NCBI RefSeq assembly: GCF_016428585.1 | Contig: NZ_JAELVR010000002.1 | Span: forward strand, 308,545 to 372,544 | Source of the DNA: Sedimentitalea arenosa | GTDB lineage: Bacteria > Pseudomonadota > Alphaproteobacteria > Rhodobacterales > Rhodobacteraceae | DNA length: 64,000 nucleotides | Direction of reading: 5' to 3' | In this document: in pieces, positions 44,308 to 52,857 of the stretch | Numbering within the stretch: position 1 is the first letter of the stretch | Layout of the letters: each line of letters opens with the position of its first letter | Position numbers and translations under genes: made by a program | The notes under the pieces: generated by a model | The model's input: only the letters and a program-made list of their open reading frames with translations | What the model was told of the DNA's origin: nothing | Databases searched by the model: none

Positions 44308-45579
44308 ATGGCGGTGCGGGCAGAGCGACAGGTCAGGGAGATCCGGCAGGTGACGGTTGCGGATCTCGTGCCCTATGCCAACAACGCGCGGACGCATTCG
44401 GAGGCGCAGGTGGTGCGGATCGCAGGGTCGATCCGGGAGTTCGGCTTCAACAATCCCGTGCTCGTGGATGGCGCGAATGGCATCATTGCAGGCCATGGCC
44501 GGGTGCTGGCGGCGCGCAAGCTGGGGCTTGCGACCGTGCCGGTGATCGAACTCGGGCACCTGACAGAGGCGCAGAAACGAGCCTACATTCTCGCAGACAA
44601 CCGACTGGCGGAACAGGCTGGCTGGGACCGGGAGTTGCTGGCGATGGAACTCGGAGACCTCGCAGAACTGGACGTCGATCTCTCCGGGATCGGTTTCGAG
44701 GGGGCGGAGCTCGACGCGCTGCTGGGCCTCGGGGCAGGGGATCCACGCGAGGAGGAAACGCCTCCCGTGCCCGACGCGCCGGTCAGTCGGCCGGGGGATC
44801 TCTGGCTGCTTGGAACGCACCGGCTTCTATGCGGAGATGCGACAATACCCGAAGACGTGACCCGTCTGCTCGACGGTGTGGCGCCCCACCTGATGGTCAC
44901 CGATCCGCCCTACGGCGTGGAGTATGATCCGGACTGGCGCAACCAGGCCGGGGTGGCGGACACGGCCCGCACCGGCACCGTGATGAACGACGACCGGGCC
45001 GACTGGCGCGCCGCCTGGGCGCTGTTTCCCGGTGACGTCGCCTATGTCTGGCACGGCGCGTTGCACGCGACCACGGTGGCCGACAGCCTCGTCGCGAGTG
45101 GGTTTGATATCCGCAGCCAGATCATCTGGGCCAAGGAGCGGCACGTGCTGAGCCGCGGGCATTATCACTGGCAGCACGAACCCTGCTGGTACGCGGTGCG
45201 CGGCACGGGGCATTGGTCAGGTGATCGCAAACAATCGACGCTCTGGTCGATCCCGAACCGCGATCAGGATGCACAGACCGTGCATGGCACCCAGAAGCCG
45301 GTGGAGTGCATGCGCCGGCCGATCCTGAACAACTCCAGCCCGGGTCAGGCGGTCTACGAGCCGTTCTGCGGATCTGGAACGACGCTCATCGCGGCCGAGA
45401 CGACGGGACGGCAGTGCCATGCAATGGAACTCGACCCGGCCTATGTCGATGTCGCGGTCCTGCGCTGGCAGGCGTTCAGCGGGCAGGACGCTGTCCTCGG
45501 CGGTGATGGCAGGACCTTCGCTGAGGTAAAGGCCGAGCGGCTGAGCGAGACCTTGAACGACGAGGACGCAGTCGCATGA
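44308..45579 (+). CDS. ParB-domain/DNA methyltransferase fusion (second)
   Basis: 423 residues. ParB part: LVPYANNARTHSEAQVVRIA, IIAGHGRVLAARKLGL and YILADNRLAEQAGWD (about 18-112). Methyltransferase: DPPYGV at about 199-204 and EPFCGSGTTLIAAE near 351-364, again beta-class order. It is a paralogue of the protein at 20437, but not a close copy. It opens the plus-strand prophage remnant. ATG 44308 is chosen for the GAGG eight bases upstream. Confidence 0.9.
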   Translation: MAVRAERQVREIRQVTVADLVPYANNARTHSEAQVVRIAGSIREFGFNNPVLVDGANGIIAGHGRVLAARKLGLATVPVIELGHLTEAQKRAYILADNRLAEQAGWDRELLAMELGDLAELDVDLSGIGFEGAELDALLGLGAGDPREEETPPVPDAPVSRPGDLWLLGTHRLLCGDATIPEDVTRLLDGVAPHLMVTDPPYGVEYDPDWRNQAGVADTARTGTVMNDDRADWRAAWALFPGDVAYVWHGALHATTVADSLVASGFDIRSQIIWAKERHVLSRGHYHWQHEPCWYAVRGTGHWSGDRKQSTLWSIPNRDQDAQTVHGTQKPVECMRRPILNNSSPGQAVYEPFCGSGTTLIAAETTGRQCHAMELDPAYVDVAVLRWQAFSGQDAVLGGDGRTFAEVKAERLSETLNDEDAVA

Positions 45580-45914
45580 AGCAAAGCCGGGTCATGTCCC
45601 TTGTCGAAGCGAGCACCAGCGTTGCTGTAGGGTTCGTGATGTCGCTGACGCTGCAACTTCTGCTGTTCCCCGCAGTTGGCTTGCAGGCCAGTCTTGCGCA
45701 GATCCTGAAGCTGGCCCTGGGCTTTACAGCATTGTCGATCCTGCGGGGTTACGTGGTGCGTCGCCTGTTCGAACGGTTCCGGGCTGCTCGCCCCCGGGGG
45801 GCGGTCCGATCTTCGGGAGGTCGCCTCAGGGACCGGCGGGGGAAGCTGGATTTTTTTACGGCCACAATTCGGACCGGGGGTCGGGACCGGTTGCTGGATG
45901 AGGAGGCGCGATAG
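45576..45914 (+). CDS. Small phage membrane protein (DUF7220-like)
   Basis: 112 residues; the first 65 (MSLVEASTSVAVGFVMSLTL, SILRGYVVRRLFERF) form two membrane helices in the pattern of DUF7220 proteins, which regularly sit between phage methyltransferase and terminase genes. The basic C-terminal 45 residues look like an unrelated read-through, so the gene may have lost its normal stop. It overlaps the methyltransferase stop (ATGA). Function unknown. Confidence 0.65.
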   Translation: MKQSRVMSLVEASTSVAVGFVMSLTLQLLLFPAVGLQASLAQILKLALGFTALSILRGYVVRRLFERFRAARPRGAVRSSGGRLRDRRGKLDFFTATIRTGGRDRLLDEEAR

Positions 45915-45918
45915 ATAG

Positions 45919-46410
45919 ATGGCACCGCGAGGACCGAAGACCAAGCCGACGAAACTGAAACTGCTGACCGGTACGGCGCGCAGACACCGGCTCAACCCGG
46001 ATGAGCCTCAGCCCGTGGTGGCGCGTCCTGATCCACCGGAGCATCTCAGCGCGGCCGCGCGCCTGGAATGGGAGCGGGTGATCGGGCAGATGGTTGACCT
46101 CGGGATCATGACCGACCTCGATCGGGCCGCGCTTGGCGCCTATTGCCAGGCCTATGGAAGATGGAGCGCGGCGGAGACGGCGCTGGCGCGCATGGCCGGG
46201 CGGGACGCCGTCAGCGACGGGCTGATCGTCAAGACGAAGAGCGGCAACCTGATCCAGAACCCGCTGGTCGGGGCTGCGAACAAGGCGATGGCCGACATGG
46301 TGCGCTATGCTGCGGAATTCGGGTTGACCCCGTCCGCACGCACCCGCGTGGCCGGTCAGACCGATACCGGTCGCAACCCTTTTGCCGAGCTCGATGAGAG
46401 GTTTGCGTGA
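45919..46410 (+). CDS. Phage terminase small subunit, P27 family (first)
   Basis: 163 residues with GPKTKPTKLKLLTGTARRHR at the start and LSAAARLEWERVIGQMVDLG, DRAALGAYCQAYGRWSAAE and KSGNLIQNPLVGAANKAMAD, the P27 small-terminase pattern. It binds phage DNA to start packaging. Its stop overlaps the next P27-type gene (TGATG). No large subunit follows here. Confidence 0.88.
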   Translation: MAPRGPKTKPTKLKLLTGTARRHRLNPDEPQPVVARPDPPEHLSAAARLEWERVIGQMVDLGIMTDLDRAALGAYCQAYGRWSAAETALARMAGRDAVSDGLIVKTKSGNLIQNPLVGAANKAMADMVRYAAEFGLTPSARTRVAGQTDTGRNPFAELDERFA

Positions 46411-46925
46411 TGAGCCGCCGTGGCCGCAAACCCGTACCCCGGGCCGGCACCCTGGCAAGCACGCCATTGGGGGCGTTGCCGCGTTGTCCGTCGCATCTGT
46501 GCGCCGTGGCGCGCAAGGAGTGGCGGCGCCTCGCAACGCCCCTCCACGAGGCGGGCATTCTGACGCTCGCGGATCGGGGGGCGCTGGCGGCCTATTGCCA
46601 GGCCTGGGCCCGGTGGGTGGAGGCCGAGGACCGGCTGAAGACGACCCCGATGCTTCTGAAGACCCCGAGCGGCTACGCCCAGCAATCTCCCTGGCTGTCG
46701 ATCGCAAACAAGCAGCTTGAGTTGATGGGGCGCTACATGAGCGAGCTGGGTCTCACCCCGGTGGCGCGCGAGCGCCTGCCGGAGCAGGTGAGCCAAGGCA
46801 CGCAACCGCTGACCGTCGTCCGGGTACTGTTTCGGGGCGACGATGATACGGCGGCAGGGAGAGGACTGCGATGTCACCGACGAGAGCAGAGGACTCACTG
46901 TGACGCGCAGTCTGAACTGAATTGA
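46410..46925 (+). CDS. Phage terminase small subunit, P27 family (second, abnormal C-terminus)
   Basis: 171 residues. Residues 1-125 fit the P27 family (LCAVARKEWRRLATPLHEAG, DRGALAAYCQAWARWVEAED, KTPSGYAQQSPWLSIANKQL). After about residue 130 the sequence loses this character and runs through Arg/Cys-rich residues up to the resolvase region, so the normal C-terminus was probably replaced at the prophage deletion scar. Two small-terminase genes in tandem are unusual. Confidence 0.75.
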   Translation: MSRRGRKPVPRAGTLASTPLGALPRCPSHLCAVARKEWRRLATPLHEAGILTLADRGALAAYCQAWARWVEAEDRLKTTPMLLKTPSGYAQQSPWLSIANKQLELMGRYMSELGLTPVARERLPEQVSQGTQPLTVVRVLFRGDDDTAAGRGLRCHRREQRTHCDAQSELN

Positions 46926-46961
46926 TCACCCAAACAGGTCTACACTCGTTCCGCGATACGG

Positions 46962-47003
46962 ATGTACACATCTGCCAAACCAACGTTGCGCAGGTGTGTA
47001 CAT
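46962..47003. promoter_or_regulatory. Inverted repeat at resolvase start (res/operator candidate)
   Basis: ATGTACACATCTG (46962-46974) and CAGGTGTGTACAT (46991-47003) pair at 12 of 13 positions and overlap the resolvase start codon. Resolvases commonly bind sites next to their own gene, for recombination and self-repression. Confidence 0.5.
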
Positions 47004-47718
47004 GGTCAACGGGACTGCCCCTTCGCTTCGCCTGGTGGCCTACGAGCGGGTCTCGACCGGAAGGCAGGGTCGATCCGGTCTTGGGCTGGAAGCGCAGCGC
47101 AAGGCGATCGATGACTTCCTGGAAAGCCGAACCGCCACGCTGATCGGTCGATTCACCGAGGTCGAGAGCGGCCGCCGGAATGACCGCCCGGAACTGGACA
47201 AGGCGCTGCAGCTGGCTAGGCTGACCGGCGCGACCCTGGTCATCGCCAAGCTCGACCGGCTGTCGCGCAACGCCGCCTTCCTGCTCACCCTGCAGGCCAG
47301 CGGTGTGCGTTTCCTCGCCGTTGACATGCCCGAGGCCAACGACCTCACCGTCGGCATCATGGCGCTTGTCGCCCAGCAGGAGCGCGAGGCGATTTCGCGC
47401 CGCACAAAAGAGGCCCTCGCCGCCGCAAGGGCGCGCGGCGTCAAGCTCGGCAATCCCAACGGCGCCGCGGCTCTGCGCCGCTCCGATGACAACGGTCGGT
47501 CACTTCGCGTCACTGTCAGCGCCAACGCAGACGCCTTCGCCGAATCCCTTGCACCCGTCCTCGCCGACATTCGCGCCGAAGGTCACCTTACACTTCGCAC
47601 CATTGCGGCGGAACTTGAAACCCGCGGAATCCGCACCCGCCGAGGTGGGCGATGGCAGGTTTCCAACGTTCGGAACTTGCTGGCAAGATTGGATAAACGG
47701 CATCGGACACCCGTCTGA
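47002..47718 (+). CDS. Small serine recombinase/resolvase
   Basis: 238 residues: LRLVAYERVSTGRQGRSGLG (catalytic Ser about 18), LVIAKLDRLSRNAAFLLTL, and VGIMALVAQQEREAISRRT in the long E helix. A C-terminal helix-turn-helix part (about 170-235, TLRTIAAELETRGIRTRRGG) follows. It is of the small resolvase/invertase kind, unlike the three large recombinases. A GTG two codons upstream is an alternative start. It sits at the scar between the two halves of the prophage remnant and probably marks the insertion or deletion event. Confidence 0.88.
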   Translation: MVNGTAPSLRLVAYERVSTGRQGRSGLGLEAQRKAIDDFLESRTATLIGRFTEVESGRRNDRPELDKALQLARLTGATLVIAKLDRLSRNAAFLLTLQASGVRFLAVDMPEANDLTVGIMALVAQQEREAISRRTKEALAAARARGVKLGNPNGAAALRRSDDNGRSLRVTVSANADAFAESLAPVLADIRAEGHLTLRTIAAELETRGIRTRRGGRWQVSNVRNLLARLDKRHRTPV

Positions 47719-47842
47719 AGAGACAGCAGACACTCGGGGTCCAGGCGTGGGCCAGCGCGTCTGCGCCTGGTGCGGGTCCTTCACGATCTGCGAGTTCTCG
47801 GTCGTTTGGTGGCGGGTTTTGCGGTCGTTTCGTCCGCAAAGC

Positions 47843-48481
47843 TCAGGGCATGGGAACCTCGGTTGTGTACTTCGGAATTTGGTACCCACGCTGCACGGCC
47901 GGACGTTCGGCGATGCGAACGTACCAGTCTTTCACGTTCGGAAACTCGTTCAGGTTGACCTCTTGCCATTCAAAGCGTGCGACCCACGGCCACGTGGCCA
48001 TATCGGCGATCGAGTATGCGCCGCGCCCGGTGCCAGCGATGAAATCCCGACCCTCCAGTCGCTTGTTCAGAACACCATACAATCGTTTCGCTTCGGTGGA
48101 GTACCGCTCCTCTGCGTAATCCGACTTGCCGCGGTTGAACTTCACGAAATGGTGGACCTGGCCGAACATCGGGCCCACGCCCCCCATCTGCCACATGAGC
48201 CACTCGACAGCCGACCATTTTTCGTCGCCGTCCGGAAGGAAACGTTCATGCTTTTCGGCGAGGTAAAGCATGATGGCACCGGTCTCCATCATGCTGGTAC
48301 CTGTTTCATGATCCACGATGGCCGGAATGCGGTTGTTGGGCGCGATCTTGAGAAACTCCGGGGCAAACTGCTCGTTTTTCGAGATGTCGATGGCATGAGC
48401 GGTGTAGGGCACGCCAAGCTCTTCGAGCATGATCGAGACTTTGCGGCCGTTGGGTGTGGTCCAAGTATACAGGTCTATCAA
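47843..48481 (-). CDS. Glutathione S-transferase (YfcG/Ure2-like)
   Basis: 212 residues: thioredoxin-like N-terminus MIDLYTWTTPNGRKVSIMLE, NNRIPAIVDHETGTSMMETG with the conserved cis-Pro and ETGAI, and a helical C-terminal domain including YSIADMATWPWVARFEW. It binds glutathione and likely works on disulfides or electrophiles. The start is TTG, matching the usual family N-terminus. It is a metabolic gene oriented against and lying inside phage genes, so it was inserted together with the resolvase segment. Confidence 0.9.
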   Translation of the reverse strand: MIDLYTWTTPNGRKVSIMLEELGVPYTAHAIDISKNEQFAPEFLKIAPNNRIPAIVDHETGTSMMETGAIMLYLAEKHERFLPDGDEKWSAVEWLMWQMGGVGPMFGQVHHFVKFNRGKSDYAEERYSTEAKRLYGVLNKRLEGRDFIAGTGRGAYSIADMATWPWVARFEWQEVNLNEFPNVKDWYVRIAERPAVQRGYQIPKYTTEVPMP

Positions 48482-48609
48482 TGCTATTTCGTCCTCATCT
48501 CAGGTCTCGCCGGCGATCTTAGGTCATTGTCGCGGAAGCACCAGCGCGGCGATGCGTCCGGACGGCGAAAACCGCAGCCAAAGGCGGCACCGGCGATCTG
48601 TTCTATACC

Positions 48610-49206
48610 ATGAATAAGGAAGCTGCCGGCGATGATCTTGGCCTGACGCTGCAGACCGGCTTCGTGACCAAGGCGATTGTCGGACTCTTCGGCTCCGACC
48701 GCTTCCGCCTCGCGGTCTCCGCCGATGGCAGCACCTTCTTCGACGGGCTCAGCGTCGACAACGCCACCGGCATTGTCGATCAGCCCCGGCTGCCGCGGTT
48801 CAAGGCATACACCAACTACGACAACTACGTGGGCGTTGGGGCCTGGACGAAGATCGGCCTGAACAACACGGACTACAATGACCAAGGCGTATTTGATGCC
48901 GGGGCCAACCTGTTCACAGCGCCCGTGGACGGCACCTACCTCTTTGGCGCGACGCTGCTCTACAAGGTCAATTCCAGCACCTCGACCCGGATGCGCGGGC
49001 GGCTTGTGCTGAACGGCGTGACCGAAATCCGGGGCTCCTATGGTGAGATCAGCGGCGCGCATGTCTCGGAAGCCACGGCCCTCTGGCTGCAGACGATGGT
49101 GCCGCTGACGGCAGGCGATACCGTCGAGCTGCAGGGGTATTTCCGGGTCGCGGACGGCTACTTCGCAGCCGATCACACGTCCTTCTGGGGCTGCAAGATC
49201 GGCTGA
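48610..49206 (+). CDS. Phage tail fibre fragment (C1q-like C-terminus)
   Basis: 198 residues: KEAAGDDLGLTLQTGFVTKA then FRLAVSADGSTFFDGLSVDN, as in the middle of DUF2793-type tail fibre proteins, followed by a C1q/TNF-like receptor-binding domain (NLFTAPVDGTYLFGATLLYK). The frame stays open about 29 codons upstream of the ATG and still reads like the same protein (AAKGGTGDLFY), so the true N-terminal half was removed at the junction with the glutathione transferase. Probably not functional as a tail protein. Confidence 0.7.
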   Translation: MNKEAAGDDLGLTLQTGFVTKAIVGLFGSDRFRLAVSADGSTFFDGLSVDNATGIVDQPRLPRFKAYTNYDNYVGVGAWTKIGLNNTDYNDQGVFDAGANLFTAPVDGTYLFGATLLYKVNSSTSTRMRGRLVLNGVTEIRGSYGEISGAHVSEATALWLQTMVPLTAGDTVELQGYFRVADGYFAADHTSFWGCKIG

Positions 49207-49225
49207 GCGGCGAAAGGAGGATCCG

Positions 49226-49513
49226 ATGAACCCACCCCGATCCGAGGGCTTCGTGCGCATGCCCGACGCCGAGTTCGAGGCCATCCTGACCCGCGCGGCC
49301 GAGGAAGGCGCGAAGCGCGCGCTCGCCGATGTCGGTCTCGACGGCGACGAGGCCGCGCTCGACATCCGCGATCTGCGCTCCCTGGTGGACTGCATCCGGT
49401 TGGTCCGCCGCACCGCCATGCAGACGGCCGTCCGCATGATCACCACCGGCGTCATGCTGGCGCTGCTCGCGGGCATCGCCATCAAGCTGAAGATCTTCGG
49501 CGGAAGCCCGTAG
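49226..49513 (+). CDS. DUF6127-like phage protein
   Basis: 95 residues: FVRMPDAEFEAILTRAAEEG, LDIRDLRSLVDCIRLVRRTA and one C-terminal membrane segment (about 70-88). The pattern fits DUF6127 proteins found between tail fibre and lysis genes of alphaproteobacterial prophages. GGAGG precedes it and a terminator follows. Function unknown; a holin-like role is possible from the single membrane helix. Confidence 0.7.
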   Translation: MNPPRSEGFVRMPDAEFEAILTRAAEEGAKRALADVGLDGDEAALDIRDLRSLVDCIRLVRRTAMQTAVRMITTGVMLALLAGIAIKLKIFGGSP

Positions 49514-49545
49514 CCGCGCCCCATCCCATCCATCAGCCCAACCGC

Positions 49546-49568
49546 ACCCGCCCTTGAGGCGGGTTTTT
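49546..49568 (+). terminator. Rho-independent terminator
   Basis: ACCCGCC and GGCGGGT form a 7-bp stem followed by TTTT, between the DUF6127-like gene and the endolysin-like gene. Confidence 0.75.
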
Positions 49569-49586
49569 CGTTTCTGGAGGACCCTC

Positions 49587-50261
49587 ATGACCACGACCTT
49601 CCACCGCCACTGGCGTGACGTGACGGACAGCGCCTGGCGCTGGCCGAACTTCAGCCCGGCCGAGATCGCCTGCCGCGGCACCGGCAAGCTGCTGATCAAC
49701 GCGCCCGCGCTCGACAAGCTGCAGGCACTGCGCGACCGGCTGGGCAAGCCGCTGATCGTGCGTTCGGCTTACCGCAGCCCCGAGCACAACCGGGCCGTCG
49801 GCGGCGCGACGCGGTCCGAGCACCTCGACGGCGCCGCCTTCGACATCGCCATGGCGAACCACGACCCGGTGGCGTTCGAGGCGGCGGCGCGGGAGGTCGG
49901 GTTCCTCGGTTTCGGCTTCTACCCGCGCTCGGGCTTCATGCATGTCGACCTTGGGCCCGCACGGCAGTGGGGCGAGCGCTTCCCGGTCCGGGCGCCCGCA
50001 TTCGCCGAGGACACGCCACCCGCGCGCGAGGTTCTGGCTGAAAGCCGTACGATGGAAAGTGGCGGAGCGGCCGGGGTGGCGACGCTGGGCGCGGCGGGGG
50101 TGGAGATGGCCCAGCCGGCGCTGGCCGAGACTCAGTCCGCCGTCCTGCCGGTGGTGCCGTATCTCGACACGCTGCGCTGGATGTTCATCGCCGTGGCACT
50201 CGGCGGCATCGCGGTCACCATCTATGCCCGCGTCGATGACTGGAAGCGGGGGCGACGGTGA
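49587..50261 (+). CDS. Peptidase M15A endolysin-like protein
   Basis: 224 residues: an M15A D-Ala-D-Ala carboxypeptidase-like domain (about 15-135) with VRSAYRSPEHNRAVGGATRS then EHLDGAAFDI, and FMHVDL, giving the zinc ligands His, Asp and His. A linker and a C-terminal membrane helix (about 188-212) follow. Phage-encoded versions cut peptidoglycan at lysis. GGAGG precedes ATG 49587. The stop overlaps the next gene. Confidence 0.88.
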   Translation: MTTTFHRHWRDVTDSAWRWPNFSPAEIACRGTGKLLINAPALDKLQALRDRLGKPLIVRSAYRSPEHNRAVGGATRSEHLDGAAFDIAMANHDPVAFEAAAREVGFLGFGFYPRSGFMHVDLGPARQWGERFPVRAPAFAEDTPPAREVLAESRTMESGGAAGVATLGAAGVEMAQPALAETQSAVLPVVPYLDTLRWMFIAVALGGIAVTIYARVDDWKRGRR

Positions 50262-50515
50262 TCGCCGGGCTGCTCACCGGGATCGCCACGAGCCCGTGGA
50301 TGCGGGCGACGCTGCGCTACGGTGCCATCGCGCTGGCAGTGCTTCTGTTCCTGCTTTCGCTTCGGCGCTCCGGGGAGCGAGCGGGACGCCTCGCCGAACG
50401 CCTTCAAACCACGGAGAAGACCAATGAAATCCAACGCCGGATGCTGGAGGCTGCGGCTCGCCGTCCTCGGGATCGCAACGAGCTTGCTGAGCGGCTGCGC
50501 AACGGTCGGTTCTGA
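50258..50515 (+). CDS. Inner-membrane spanin candidate (Rz-like)
   Basis: 85 residues: one N-terminal membrane helix (about 18-37) and a periplasmic, charged coiled-coil tail (ERAGRLAERLQTTEKTNEIQ). A lipoprotein gene in another frame overlaps its last 92 bases, the layout of Rz/Rz1 spanin pairs that fuse the two membranes at phage lysis. The function is inferred from this architecture, not from sequence similarity. Confidence 0.65.
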   Translation: MIAGLLTGIATSPWMRATLRYGAIALAVLLFLLSLRRSGERAGRLAERLQTTEKTNEIQRRMLEAAARRPRDRNELAERLRNGRF

Positions 50516-50672
50516 GACGACCGGGTTCCGGACGTGTGTACCCGTTATCGAGTACAGCCAGGAATTTCAGGCAACGGCTGCCGAGGAACTGAACACATTG
50601 CCCGACGGTTCGGCTGTTTCCGAGATGCTGACCGACTACGCTGTAATGCGTGATCAGGCGCGAAGCTGCTGA
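50424..50672 (+). CDS. Outer-membrane spanin-like lipoprotein (Rz1-like)
   Basis: 82 residues starting MKSNAGCWRLRLAVLGIATS, with lipobox LLSGCA (Cys at about 25). The mature part is about 57 residues with one Cys. It begins inside the preceding spanin candidate in another reading frame; a GGAGAAG site is upstream. It would be the outer-membrane partner of a spanin pair. Confidence 0.65.
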   Translation: MKSNAGCWRLRLAVLGIATSLLSGCATVGSETTGFRTCVPVIEYSQEFQATAAEELNTLPDGSAVSEMLTDYAVMRDQARSC

Positions 50673-50688
50673 TGGTTCGCACCACGTG

Positions 50689-52056
50689 TCACATTCTCCG
50701 CAGCGAGTTTCGCGTAGAGGTGTCCGAAAAGTCTGTGGGCAACCTGAGGGATGCCTGAAAGCCGGAAGACTTACCCGGACGCGGTGACTCCAGATTGAGC
50801 TGGCTCCCGATCCGGTCCGCGATGGCGGCGACGATGGCGAGGCCGAGCCCGCTGCCATCGGTTCTCGTATTTGCCCGCTCGAAACGCACCGTCAGGCGGT
50901 CGAGAGTGTCGCGCGGCAGCACGGGACCGTCGTTCGCCACGATGAGCTGCCCATCCTGCGTCACGGTCACCTCGACCGGGGCGGTCTCCGCCCCATGGCG
51001 CAGGGCGTTCTCTACAAGGTTTCGGCAGAGGATGGCGAAGGCATCGGGGTCGATATCGGACAGGACGGGAGTGTCCGGCAGGGACAGCGCGATCCGGTCC
51101 ATCGCACCCGTACGTGCCAGATCATCCACCACGACACGTGCGACGGGTCTGAGATCTGTGTTTCGGTCCGTCCGCAGTCGTCCGCCTTCCGCCCGCGCAA
51201 GCTGCATGAGGCGTTCGGAAAGCCGCGTCAGCCGCTTGAGCGTCGCTTCGATCTCGGCGGCGCGCGCGGCGGTGGCCCGGTCGCGGGTCTCCGACCGGAG
51301 CCGCTGCGCCTGCGCAATCGCGCCTGCCAGAGGCGTCCGCAGCTCATGGGCCGCGTTCGCCGCAAAGCTGCGCTCGGCCTCAAACGCCTCGCGCAACCTT
51401 TCCAGAAGGTTGTTCAGGGTCGCGGCCAACGGGCCGATTTCCGTCGGCAATTCGCCCGAGGGAATCTCGGACAGGTCGCGGGCGCTGCGTGCCTCGAGTC
51501 GTGTGCGGTAGCGGCGCAGCGGGGCGAGGCTGAAGCGGACGGCCAGGATGATCGCGGCGAGTGCGACGGGCAGCACGACCAGCAGCGGCAGAACGAGGCC
51601 CATCCGGATTTCCCGCGCGACCGACGCGCGATGCGCGAGCGGCTCGGCCACGGTGATGCGGATTGTGCCCTGAAGTACCGCGTCACTGTAGAGGCGATGC
51701 GTGGCGGTCTGCGCAAACCCCGGCCCGCCGTAAGGCGGGAACACTGCGGGGTCCGCCGCATGGGATTGCAGCAGGACGCGACCCTCGGCGTCAGTGACCA
51801 CATAGGTGAAGAACTCGTCGTGCTCGCGGATCGGCGCGAGCCGCTGCGTCACACCCTGATCTTCCCGGCCGACGATGTCGGTCACCGCCAGCGGCAGGAT
51901 CCGCTCAGCGGTCTCGCGCAGGGCGGAGTCGAAGACCTCGTCCAACTCGCCCCTGACGATTACCGCCGTGACCGTCGCGGCCAGCAACCAGAGGATCGTC
52001 AGCACGAGGCCGAGAGACAGACCGAGCCGTGCCTGAAGGCTGCGCGGCCACCTCAC
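50689..52056 (-). CDS. Sensor histidine kinase (OmpR-partner type)
   Basis: 455 residues: membrane helix (about 12-35), a periplasmic domain of about 115 residues, second helix (about 153-175), HAMP, then phosphoacceptor NAAHELRTPLAG (His about 237) and the ATPase lobe with NLVENALRHG and GSGLGLAIV. The start is GTG, overlapping the regulator stop. It would sense an envelope or metal signal and phosphorylate the adjacent regulator. Confidence 0.92.
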   Translation of the reverse strand: MRWPRSLQARLGLSLGLVLTILWLLAATVTAVIVRGELDEVFDSALRETAERILPLAVTDIVGREDQGVTQRLAPIREHDEFFTYVVTDAEGRVLLQSHAADPAVFPPYGGPGFAQTATHRLYSDAVLQGTIRITVAEPLAHRASVAREIRMGLVLPLLVVLPVALAAIILAVRFSLAPLRRYRTRLEARSARDLSEIPSGELPTEIGPLAATLNNLLERLREAFEAERSFAANAAHELRTPLAGAIAQAQRLRSETRDRATAARAAEIEATLKRLTRLSERLMQLARAEGGRLRTDRNTDLRPVARVVVDDLARTGAMDRIALSLPDTPVLSDIDPDAFAILCRNLVENALRHGAETAPVEVTVTQDGQLIVANDGPVLPRDTLDRLTVRFERANTRTDGSGLGLAIVAAIADRIGSQLNLESPRPGKSSGFQASLRLPTDFSDTSTRNSLRRM

Positions 52057-52712
52057 GGCTCGCCCAGCCTGTAGCCCATGCCGCGCTCGGTCTCGATGAC
52101 GGCGCTCCCGAGCTTCTTGCGAAGGCGGCTGACATGGACCTCGATGGTGTTGCTCTCCACCTCGGCGCCGAAAGCGTAGAGCTTATCCTCCAGCTGCGGC
52201 TTGGAGAGCAGTTGCCCCGGGCGGGAAAGAAACGCCTCGAAGAGCGCCCATTCCCGCGCCGTCAATTGGACGGACTTGCCGTCGCGATAAATGCTGTGCG
52301 CGGCCAGGTCGATCTCAAGCGGCCCGTGCGTGATGATCGGGTTCGGGTTGCCGCTGTAGCGCCGAGCGACCGAGCCGATCCGGGCCGACAGTTCGGACAG
52401 GTCGAAGGGTTTCACGAGGTAGTCGTCGGCGCCCGCGTTCAGGCCCTCTATCCGGTCCGAGACCTGGTCGAGCGCGGTCAGGATGATGACCGGCGTCACA
52501 TCACCCCGCGCGCGCAGGGCCTTGAGGAACCCGATCCCGCGCCCGTCCGGCAGCATGAGGTCGAGCAGGATCAGGTCATAGGACGCCCCGCGCAGCGCGT
52601 CGCCCGCCGCGTCCAGACGCGTGACCCAGTCCACCGACTGGCCATCGGCCGCAATCTGATCGCGCACTGCGGCGCCAAGAGTCGTGTCGTCCTCGATCAG
52701 CAGGATGCGCAT
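52053..52712 (-). CDS. OmpR/PhoB-family response regulator
   Basis: 219 residues: receiver domain with IEDD (7-9 acidic pocket), phosphoacceptor D51 in LILLDLMLPDG, and the conserved Lys in YLVKPF; C-terminal winged helix (about 125-219) ending GMGYRLGEP. It is transcribed away from the PepSY gene. The repeated CTGAC-AGCTGAAGC motif found here and at two further promoters is its likely binding site. Confidence 0.92.
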   Translation of the reverse strand: MRILLIEDDTTLGAAVRDQIAADGQSVDWVTRLDAAGDALRGASYDLILLDLMLPDGRGIGFLKALRARGDVTPVIILTALDQVSDRIEGLNAGADDYLVKPFDLSELSARIGSVARRYSGNPNPIITHGPLEIDLAAHSIYRDGKSVQLTAREWALFEAFLSRPGQLLSKPQLEDKLYAFGAEVESNTIEVHVSRLRKKLGSAVIETERGMGYRLGEP

Positions 52713-52757
52713 GTCTGGTCCCGTTCCTTTTCCGATGACCCTCCATGATCCGTCTGG

Positions 52758-52806
52758 CTGACACGTAGCTGAAGCTGCTTGGCACGCCGCTTCAGGCTGC
52801 CGTCAG
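52758..52806. promoter_or_regulatory. Putative response-regulator box 1
   Basis: CTGACACGTAGCTGAAGC (52758-52775), with GTCAG facing it at 52802-52806, lies in the divergent gap between the two-component genes and the first PepSY gene. It matches the boxes at 53469 and 54249. Confidence 0.55.
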
Positions 52807-52857
52807 CTTCGCCGCGCATGAAGTGCATCAAGAGGCGTGCCACGCGGAGTTTGACCC

